Shown: positions 1 to 7,300 of the stretch, in pieces
How the letters are laid out: each line of letters begins with the position of its first letter
Position numbering within the stretch: position 1 is the stretch's first letter
Origin: Enterobacter sp. CC120223-11
GTDB lineage: Bacteria > Pseudomonadota > Gammaproteobacteria > Enterobacterales > Enterobacteriaceae
Reading direction: 5' to 3'
Length of the DNA: 64,000 bases
NCBI RefSeq assembly: GCF_900215375.1
Contig: NZ_OBEF01000008.1
Span: 1-64,000 of the forward strand
Notes under the pieces: generated by a model
What the model was told of the DNA's origin: nothing
Databases searched by the model: none
The model's input: only the letters and a program-made list of their open reading frames with translations
Position numbers and translations under genes: made by a program

Positions 1-23
1 AAAAAATGAATAATACCGGCGGA

Positions 24-68
24 ATTATGCATATTGCTCCAACTACCGGTTGGAGCAATATGCATAAT
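24..68. repeat. Perfect 20-bp inverted repeat (hairpin)
   Basis: Two 20-bp arms (24-43 and 49-68) are exact reverse complements around a 5-nt loop (44-48). There is no T-run next to it, so it is not an obvious terminator. It may be an operator, a cruciform or a remnant of a mobile element end. No gene can be supported between here and about 545. Confidence 0.8.
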
Positions 69-545
69 GACAGAAAGAAATCGTCCACTCCCTTTGCTGA
101 AAAATTACAACTAGCATTCCGCCGACAACCGGGATGCTGTTGGCGAAATACTCCTATGTCAGCATTATGACGACTTATGTAACTCCCGAATCATAATTTA
201 AAAGCAATCGGCAAATTGCGTAACTGGATTTCACCAGCGGGGAAGGGATTAAGCGGGTTTTTCTTTGAAATTGAACTGAGTGTAATGATTTGGTAAAAAG
301 CCATGACCATCTCAGCAGTCAGACTTCGAAAGCGCTTATGGGGCATGCCATTGTTCATCTGCCTAGAATAGGTAAGAGTGCGAAATTCTGCTTTATGTAT
401 TGATAACCGTCCCGTTAACTGCATGGCAAGTCGTGTTAGTTCTTTGGGAGAGCCATCTATATATCTCGGCGAGATATACGTGTTAATTAAATATCTGATA
501 AAACGAATAACCGCATGTACATGCCTGACGTTTGTACGACGTTGA
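69..545. other. No supported gene (degraded DNA)
   Basis: A short leftward open frame (191-424, 77 codons) exists here, but I see no recognisable domain and no convincing ribosome site. The stretch carries a GGGAAGGG octamer at 240-247 on the plus strand (KOPS-type, pointing toward dif). It lies beside fimbrial and IS66 fragments and looks like decayed accessory DNA. Confidence 0.5.
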
Positions 546-696
546 GTCGTGGCCTACGTACCTTGATCCGTACCAGATGAATGACATCACACTGGATCCG
601 AAAGGCGTGAGTGATGACGTGGAGATGAGCAGGGCGCACTCAGAATACGTTGGGGTAAAGGTTCGTCAGGTGTATGCCAGATACGCTATCACCTGA
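546..696 (+). pseudogene. Fimbrial usher C-terminal fragment
   Basis: From 559 the frame reads Tyr-Leu-Asp-Pro-Tyr-Gln-Met-Asn-Asp-Ile-Thr-Leu-Asp-Pro-Lys-Gly and then Asp-Asp-Val-Glu. This resembles the conserved stretch near the C-terminal plug/CTD of FimD/PapC-type ushers (PYxxNxIxLDPxG...DVEL). The expected preceding residues (VVAYVP) lie at 546-563 in another frame, so a small frameshift is likely. The frame ends at a stop at 694-696. No N-terminal part, barrel or start exists, so this is only a relic. It sits just before a fragment of a tip adhesin, the usual gene order of a fimbrial operon, which suggests a largely deleted chaperone-usher operon. Confidence 0.55.
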
Positions 697-730
697 TGCC
701 TGTGGCCGCGGGGCAGAAGCGGGGCGTGCA

Positions 731-966
731 AATATTATTAGCTTAGATTCCGGAGCTGATGCGGCAACAGGTGTAGGTGTGCAAATGGGCTATTCGACCA
801 GCGTGGATGCGGCGGCAACTCCCCCTCAAAATCTATGGACAGCGGGTACGAGTTGGGATCTTACTGCTCCAACGGATAGCCGTAATACGGTCAGTATTCC
901 CCTGGCTGCACGTTATTACCAGACAGGTAATACCATCACTCCGGGTAAAGCTAATACAAAAATGAC
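731..966 (+). pseudogene. Tip-adhesin C-terminal fragment
   Basis: This reading frame encodes about 78 residues very similar to the C-terminal pilin domain of the intact adhesin at 1248-2405. Shared elements are DAATGVG.Q.GYST, LWT.GT.WD.TAP.D.R.TV.IPLAARY and TPGKAN. Similarity begins at about 731, just after the usher relic, and stops at about 966, where an IS66 fragment on the other strand takes over. The lectin domain, signal peptide and natural stop are missing. It is a paralogous or duplicated adhesin cut on both sides. Confidence 0.75.
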
Positions 967-977
967 CGTAATAGAAG

Positions 978-1051
978 GTCTTACGCATATCAGTGACGCC
1001 GGCAACCAGCCAAATACGGGTGCCTGACGGAAGGGATATGCTTGAAGTCAT
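978..1051 (-). pseudogene. IS66-family TnpB (Orf2) N-terminal fragment
   Basis: The minus strand from an ATG at 1051 reads ISLPSGTRIWLVAGVTDMRK after four leading residues. This is the characteristic start of IS66 TnpB, the small accessory protein of IS66 transposition. Similarity ends after about 25 residues at 978. On the other side only about 30 nt upstream could belong to the end of TnpA. The rest of the element is gone. Its junction with the adhesin fragment (966-978) suggests an IS-mediated deletion. Confidence 0.8.
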
Positions 1052-1247
1052 TGGGATAATTTTTACGGTTTTTTTTTCGCCAAGATTGGAATTCCATATT
1101 TAGATGTCCGCGTGTAACATGTGGGCGTCTAAGTATCAGTACAGACTTAATGGCTACATACGGCGCTGGGTTTACGCTTACATTTCGTCAGGGTGTCGCT
1201 TTATCTTTTTTCAGATGTTAGTGCCATTCACTCCTAATACTCAAAGA

Positions 1248-2405
1248 ATGACTATGAATAGAAAATTGAGATCCATCCTACTTTTTACCCTTGCAAAAGC
1301 AGGAGAGTTGGTATTGCTGTTGGCAGTAATATTGGGAATAAGCACCAGTGCTGAAGCAATGGTGACCTGCAAAGCATCCACCGCTTATCCGGCAGAAACG
1401 CTTATTCCCAATATTAATACTACGTCTTATGCAGGAAATGACCTTCCTTTAGGCAGCACAATTTATGACTCGCATGTTAATGGATCCGGCATGACGGGAG
1501 TGAGTTGCGATGCGTCTTTTAATTTAAAAGCAGAGATGGTTGTCAGTGATATGCCGTCGGGTGCACCAACGTTGATGAGTACATCAGCCTATGGCACGGT
1601 GTATGTCTATCCGACAAACGTCTCTGGCGTCGGAGTGATCCCGTGGGGAAACGACAAGCGCTTTTCGGGAACGCCGGCCGAATACGGTGTGTTCTCCGTG
1701 GGTTCCGCTGGCGATAATGGACAAACACTGCTGATTGACATTTCGCTGATTAAAACAGGCCCCATTGCTTCCGGTGCCACAGTCAACGCCAGTTCCTTCC
1801 CTCATCTGAGCTGGGACATCCCCAACACGAGTGGATATACGGGGCTACCTGTTCATTTAGCAAGCATTAGCTACACCGGTACGATTCAGTTTATCACCCG
1901 AACCTGTACCACTTCTGACGTAAATGTATCAATGGGCACACATGAAATAGCAGACAAATTTACTGGCGTGGGCTCAACAACGGATTGGGTGGATTCATCC
2001 ATTATCCTGCAAGACTGCCCATCATTTTCTGGCTATCACAGCCTGGATAGCGCGCAATCGGTAACTGGCAACAATACCGCATCGGGTGGCAATGTTACCG
2101 CCACCACCTTTTCCGTATCTTTGCAACCAACGAACTCAGTGACGGACGACATCGTAGGGTTAGATCCCGGTACGGATGCCGCGACCGGTGTAGGTATCCA
2201 ACTGGGTTATTCAACGGATACAGATGCCGACGCGACAATGCCACAAACACTCTGGACCTCAGGGACAACCTGGGATGTCACCGCCCCTTCTGATGGCCGT
2301 AGCACGGTTAAAATTCCACTCGCTGCCCGCTATATCCAGAATGCGAGCCATGCGACCCCAGGTAAAGCAAATGCAAAAGTTATCTTCAATATCGATTATA
2401 AATGA
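1248..2405 (+). CDS. Fimbrial tip adhesin, two-domain (orphan)
   Basis: This is a secreted pilus-tip adhesin of about 385 residues. The chosen ATG (1248) opens a signal peptide: basic start MTMNRKLR, hydrophobic core LVLLLAVILGI, cleavage near AEA. A longer reading from 1104 adds sequence unlike a coding N-terminus; 1254 is an alternative ATG. The N-terminal half is a probable lectin domain with scattered Cys pairs. The last 150 or so residues form a pilin domain ending in the pattern NIDYK, which fits donor-strand exchange. No chaperone or usher accompanies it, since the adjacent usher is a relic. It could work only if another chaperone-usher system assembles it, or it is a stranded gene. 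IS66 remnants lie on both sides. Confidence 0.7.
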   Translation: MTMNRKLRSILLFTLAKAGELVLLLAVILGISTSAEAMVTCKASTAYPAETLIPNINTTSYAGNDLPLGSTIYDSHVNGSGMTGVSCDASFNLKAEMVVSDMPSGAPTLMSTSAYGTVYVYPTNVSGVGVIPWGNDKRFSGTPAEYGVFSVGSAGDNGQTLLIDISLIKTGPIASGATVNASSFPHLSWDIPNTSGYTGLPVHLASISYTGTIQFITRTCTTSDVNVSMGTHEIADKFTGVGSTTDWVDSSIILQDCPSFSGYHSLDSAQSVTGNNTASGGNVTATTFSVSLQPTNSVTDDIVGLDPGTDAATGVGIQLGYSTDTDADATMPQTLWTSGTTWDVTAPSDGRSTVKIPLAARYIQNASHATPGKANAKVIFNIDYK

Positions 2406-2426
2406 TGTTCTTGACCCGCCATCTCC

Positions 2427-2515
2427 GTAAGCGTTAAGTGAGTGTCGTATTGACAGTTATTTGTGGGTGAGATCTACGTTCCATGGCAGCAGTTCGGCTA
2501 CTTGAGTCGGATATG
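2427..2515 (-). mobile_element. IS66-family end with tnpC 3' tail
   Basis: The outer edge begins GTAAGCG at 2427, the usual start of IS66-family terminal repeats, 22 bp after the adhesin stop. Reading inward on the minus strand, the frame Gln-Val-Ala-Glu-Leu-Leu-Pro-Trp-Asn-Val ends at a stop near 2458. It matches the typical C-terminal tail of IS66 TnpC (ELLPW). Similarity ends at about 2515, where another reading frame starts, so the element is truncated to one end. Confidence 0.6.
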
Positions 2516-2611
2516 CAGCGCTTTGGCGGAAATAGGGGATTTGTCAAAGCCTTCGAGCAGCATCAGTTGTAGTTCGTGTTCAATCAGCGTATCCAGTTCC
2601 TTGCCGCGCAT
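2498..2611 (-). pseudogene. Truncated 37-codon frame cut by the IS66 relic
   Basis: The frame starts at an ATG (2611) with a good ribosome site (AGGAGA) and overlaps the stop of the preceding frame as TGATG, which indicates translational coupling. It encodes MRGKELDTLIEHELQLMLLE and 17 further residues before a TAG at the IS66 junction. The natural C-terminus is lost. I do not recognise the family. Tight coupling with the 82-residue gene upstream suggests that they were partners. Confidence 0.4.
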
Positions 2612-2859
2612 CAGTCGTTCTCCTGTATTAATTTTTGGTATTCAAGGGCAAAAAGCTGAGCCAATGTGCGGATTTCACCCTCAGCATTTATTTCAACAGA
2701 CAGTACATTCTCCGTAGCAACCAGTCGCTGAGCCTCAGTACGATGCAGCCACTGTGCTTGCATTGTTTCGAGTTGTTGTAACCGTTGTTCGATGTCAGCC
2801 TGTTTGGCCTGGTAGTCAGGTTGATGTTGTAACTGAAGCAAAACGTCACATAACGTCAT
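2611..2859 (-). CDS. Small hypothetical protein (82 aa), coiled-coil-like
   Basis: I do not recognise this protein. It is rich in Gln, Leu and Glu (for example KQADIEQRLQQLETMQAQW), which suggests a helical or coiled-coil segment in residues 15-40, and it ends in QEND. It has no signal peptide or Cys motif. Its stop overlaps the start of a truncated downstream frame (TGATG). This paired small-gene arrangement beside IS debris is typical of mobile-element accessory genes, but that is inference only. The downstream partner is broken, so the gene may be non-functional. Confidence 0.45.
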   Translation of the reverse strand: MTLCDVLLQLQHQPDYQAKQADIEQRLQQLETMQAQWLHRTEAQRLVATENVLSVEINAEGEIRTLAQLFALEYQKLIQEND

Positions 2860-2940
2860 GCAAGAAGTAGATGGGGGATGGGTAAGTGTATGATAATCGT
2901 AGTCTGCGGCCGGTTATGAACTAAATGAACGGCGAATAAG

Positions 2941-3056
2941 ATTTAACTTATGTTGAGTGAAAACCTGGTTCACAAACGAAACTTTCATAGTTCATTGTTT
3001 TTAGTTGATTTTTATAACCGATAACTATTTCGTCAGAAATTTACTTCATGAACTAA
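2941..3056. repeat. Left ~116-bp direct repeat (XerD-arm-like start)
   Basis: The unit starts ATTTAACTTATGTTGAG and ends TTCATGAACTA. A second copy of nearly the same length lies at 40064-40180. The first 17 bases are identical and the next 15 or so differ at only a few places; the middle is more diverged. The first 11 bases match the XerD-binding arm of dif at 9 of 11 positions. The two copies bracket the T1SS-mgtE segment. The remaining non-coding stretch 2860-3300 holds nothing else I can support. Confidence 0.55.
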
Positions 3057-3300
3057 CCCCAAATAATCGCTTACAGTACTTTTTTGATGAATGTCGCTTC
3101 GCCGTTCCTGGTCCCTGACCAAGTGAGCTTGCTCTCCGTCCACTAAGTGCCAGAAGAGTACATTGCCAATTACAGGGACGGGAAATTGTGCAAGGATTCT
3201 GCTTCAATTGTCAGGGGTATCCGATTGTCTGTTTGAACAATTTACTTTAATACTTCTTTCCTACTCTCTCCTGGCACCGACGTCAGCCGGTGAATTTCTA

Positions 3301-3816
3301 TTATGAAATGACTCTGCGGGCGACCGTAAATCGCGTCTTCCAGTAATCATTTTTCAGATCTGAAATCATCACGCCTTTGCTGGTAGAGGCATGAATGAAT
3401 TGTTGATTGCCGATATAAACCCCCACGTGGCGCTCATTGGTCGACATCTGAAAGAACAGCAGATCGCCCGGTTTTAGTGCCACAGCGCTGGCGTGCGTCC
3501 CTTGTTTTATCTGCTCTGCGGTAGTGCGGGGCAGGCGGCTACGCGAGGTTTCCGGGAAGGCAGCATGGAAAATTTGCTGCATTAATGACGAGCAATCGAT
3601 GCCTTTGGAGGTGGTGCCACCAAATTTATATTTTACCCCCTGCCACCGGGCGTACTGCGAGAGTATTTTATGACGAATATCCTCTTCATTAAGCGCAGGA
3701 CTGGAATGAGCTCTTTCAACGTTAATATAAAAGGTAGAGGAACGGGCCTCCGCAATGAATAGTACGCAGGCCGCTAATAAAGAAATAAAAACAGAAATAT
3801 GAGAATACATAAGCAA
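3301..3816 (-). CDS. NlpC/P60 peptidoglycan hydrolase, MepS (Spr)-like
   Basis: This is an exported cysteine peptidase of the NlpC/P60 family, close in sequence to MepS (Spr), the DD-endopeptidase that cuts cross-links in murein. The domain covers residues 48-170. Catalytic residues are visible: Cys75 in GIDCSS, His130 in RHVGVYIG and His142 in FIHAS. The N-terminus is hydrophobic and includes Leu-Ala-Ala-Cys (14-17), a possible lipobox, but lacks the basic n-region, so lipidation is uncertain. The start is TTG at 3816 or ATG at 3810; no clear Shine-Dalgarno sequence is seen. It stands alone, divergent from the first giant adhesin gene. A role in making room in murein for surface export is conceivable but unproven. 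Confidence 0.75.
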   Translation of the reverse strand: MLMYSHISVFISLLAACVLFIAEARSSTFYINVERAHSSPALNEEDIRHKILSQYARWQGVKYKFGGTTSKGIDCSSLMQQIFHAAFPETSRSRLPRTTAEQIKQGTHASAVALKPGDLLFFQMSTNERHVGVYIGNQQFIHASTSKGVMISDLKNDYWKTRFTVARRVIS

Positions 3817-4171
3817 TAAAATAATAAGTGTTGATGAAATAATGAACAGCGCAAAAAGTAATCTATTGTGAAAGGGGAGACAATGTTACTAGTACTAAAA
3901 ATGGCGACTCTGCACGCTAAGAAATAATCGAAGCGTGAGGATAAGGAGATATTCATTTTTCGGCGAGGATCGGCCTTTCTCAACTGCTGTGAAGTGCCGG
4001 AAGAGGCCTGTTTATGGGACTTACGGTGAAAATCATTCCCGGTAAGGCATCCTGCCGATACAAATTCGAACTGGTCAGGTATTTATTTCAGGCCACTCCT
4101 CGTAATCTTCTCACCGCGCCAAGTCGCGACATTTTCTAAGCAGCCTCAGCCCGGTAGGCCTGAAAAAACGG

Positions 4172-4185
4172 TAAGAGTATTGATG
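4172..4185 (+). promoter_or_regulatory. RcsB-box-like motif upstream of adhesin 1
   Basis: TAAGAGTATTGATG matches the RcsA/RcsB box consensus (TAAGAATATTCCTA) at about 10 of 14 positions, including TAAGA and TATT. It lies about 120 bp upstream of the adhesin 1 start, and RcsB-like regulators are encoded in the locus. The rest of the ORF-free stretch 3817-4306 shows no other supported element. This is a motif match by eye only. Confidence 0.35.
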
Positions 4186-4306
4186 TATTTTTCTTTGGTA
4201 TTGCTCACGCCGTATGACTACAGGCAATTCCACTGGGGAAAAATTTATGGTTTTTGCTGGCCATCTTAGAAGCTCCTTTATTTATTATCTGATGATATGT
4301 ATTTAA

Positions 4307-7300
4307 ATGAAAAACATTACTGACAGTTCTCTCTACTTTTCAGTTATCACTGAAGAATCACTCATTCAGGCTTATTCTCTGGACGCAAATCAGGCGGGTT
4401 CTGAGCAAAATCTGATGCACTCTTCCTCAAGCGTTTACGTTATCCATCAGGCAGATGGCCGTGCGATTGATGAAATCCTTAAAGCTGAACGCGTGGGCGA
4501 CAACCTGGTTGTTACCTCCACGCAGTGGAACAGCGCGCTGAACATCGAAAACTTCTTCACAGGCAACGGCCAGCTGTATCTGGCACGTCCGGACGCAGAA
4601 GTTGTTCGTATCGTTGCCGCGCAGGATTATCCTCAGCAGGGCAGCGTAATTTTTGACGCACAACCCGTTGTTGACGCACCTGTCGAACTGCCGCAGGCGG
4701 TGGACACTCTCAGCAATGCGCTGTTTGCCGCTGAGCCAGAAGTCACCGTAGAACCGGAAGCGCAGCCCGCGATCCCGGCATTAATGATGACCTCGCTCGG
4801 CGTCTCTGAAACGCCAAAAATCACCAAAGCCGTTGACGGCCTTGGCAGTAAACAGGGCGACCTGCCATCCGGTAGCGTCACCGACGATCAAAAAGCCGAA
4901 CTGCACGGGACCGCCAGCGCGGGGACTATCCTCAATATCGTGGATAACGGAGAAGTGATTGCTCAGGTTCAGGCTGATAACAACGGCCGCTGGGCGTTTA
5001 TCCCGGAGGGCAACATGGGCGACGGCGGTCACGTGTTCACCGTGGTGGATACTGCCAGCGGTGAAACGTCGCCGACTTTCTCCCTGATCATCGACTCAAC
5101 TGCACCTGCGCGCGCCTATATCGACAGCATTGTTAACGAAGAGGCAGGCGGCGTAGTGGTGGGCAACAACCAGCACACGAACGACAACACGCCGGTGATC
5201 AATGGTCGCGGCGAAGCCTTCAGCATGGTCGCCATTTACAATGGTAAAACGATGCTTGGCACCACCTTCGCGGATGCCAGCGGCAAATGGACCTTTACCA
5301 CGCCGTTCGTCTTCCCGGACAACGTCTACACCCTGACCGCGCGAGCGATGGACTTCTCCGGTAACGTCGGCCTGGCGTCAGCGGCTTACAAAATTACTAT
5401 CGACACCATTCCTCCTGCGGTGCCGACGATCCTGACCGCAGAAGACGACTTTGGTGCGGTTAAAGGCAGCCTCGCTAATGGCGACCTGACCGACGACCGC
5501 ACGCCGAAGATTATTGGTAAAGCCGAAGCGGGCATGACCATCTTCGTTTACGACGGTGTCAAACTGCTGGGCACCACCACGGCCAATGCCAGCGGCGACT
5601 GGTCCTTCACCACGCCTGCGGATCTGGTTAACGGCGAGCATCAGTTCAATGCAATGGCGCGGGACCCAGCGGGCAACCAGAGCACCATCAGCGACAACTT
5701 CACCCTGCTGGTCGGCGAAGACCGCACGCCAGCGCCAACCCTTGGCAGCGTAAGCGACACCACGGGTGCTGTTCAGGGCATGTTGCACAGCGGCGACGTG
5801 ACCGATGAAGCCTCTCCGGTGCTGCGCGGCAAAGCGCAGGCGGGCGCGGTTATTAAGATCTTTGATAACGGCAAACTGATTGGCGCGACCGTGGCGGATA
5901 CCAACGGCGACTGGCAGTACAAGCCGGACCCGGCGCTGACCGAAGGGCATCACTCTCTTCAGGCTCAGGCGCAAAACGGCACTAACTCGCCAAGTCTGAT
6001 GACACCTGCCTTTGAGCTGGAGCTGGATCTCACCCCGCCGGACGCTTCCAACCTGCGCATTACTGGCGTATATGACGACGTCGGCAGCGTACAGGGTAAT
6101 GTGGCATCTGGCGGTCGTACCGACGATCGTTCCCCGGTTATTAATGGCACCGGCCCTGCGGGCGAAACCCTTGTGGTTTATGTCACCGAGGCAGACGGCA
6201 AGCGTGAAGCAGGGCGCGTGCAGGTAGGCAGCGACGGGCACTGGTCCTTGCAGGTCAGCGGTTCACTCAGCTATGGCATGAGCACCTTTACGGCAGTTGC
6301 CGTCGATGCGGCCGGAAATACCACCGACCCAAGCGCAGGCTATTCCGTGACCGTGACCACTCAGGATGCGGTAGGCGGTTACGACATCAGTGCCAGCCAG
6401 AACGCCGGTAACCTGATCAATACTACCGTGATCGGCAACCAGAACAACCCACAGGTCACCAAGCTGGCGAACGGCAACCTGATCGTGGTTTGGCAGCAGA
6501 ACGTGGCGGGTGGCGCCAATGGCTACGACGTGGTCATGCAAATGATGGACCCGACGGGGACACATAAAATTGGTACCGAACAGTTTGTTAACCAGCGCAA
6601 TATCAATAACCAGGACAGCCCATCGGTGACCGCGCTGGCCGACGGCGGGTTTGTTATTGCCTGGGAGGGCAACCCTCTTACACTGCCAGACAATAGTGGT
6701 GATGGGGTATTTGCCCGCCGCTATGATGCCAACGGTGCGGCGCAGACCGACGAGTTCCTGGTGAACCAGACCACGTTAGGTGCACAGCGCATACCAGCCA
6801 TCCTCGGCCTGCCGGATGGCGGCTACATTGTCTCGTGGTACAGCGATCAGAGTTATGGTAATGCCATGCAGCGGATTTACGACGCGAACGATAACCCTGT
6901 GAGTAATGAATTTGTTGTTGGTCCGGCAATCGGCACTGTAGGCGGGCCCGAGATGATACTGTTTGAACACGGGCCTTCCGTCGGCTGGTACCTGACCGTA
7001 TGGAACGGCATGGACAGTAACGGCACCGGCGTGTTCGGTCAGATGCGCAAAACGGATGGCACTTCCGCAGGCCCAATTTTGACGCTGAACACGACACAGG
7101 ACAAAAGCCAGAATTACCCGGATGCGATTACGCTGAAGGACGGTAGTTTTGTGGTGTTCTGGGATAGCGATGATTCGCAAGCCAATGGTTCTGATATTCG
7201 TGCCATTCACTACACCTTCGATCCTGTTACCGGCATGGTGGGCGCGAAGAGCACCGGCGATTTCATCGTCAACGATTACCGCCTGGGCAAGCAGTACAAG

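Noticed and set aside
191..424. 77-codon minus-strand frame as a gene
   Set aside because: No recognisable family, no clear ribosome site, in degraded DNA.
2941..2970. A second functional dif site
   Set aside because: Only the XerD-arm side is similar; the central region and XerC arm do not match dif. It is kept only as a dif-like repeat.
5378..6241. 287-codon minus-strand frame inside adhesin 1
   Set aside because: Antisense shadow of a coding region with clear Ig modules.
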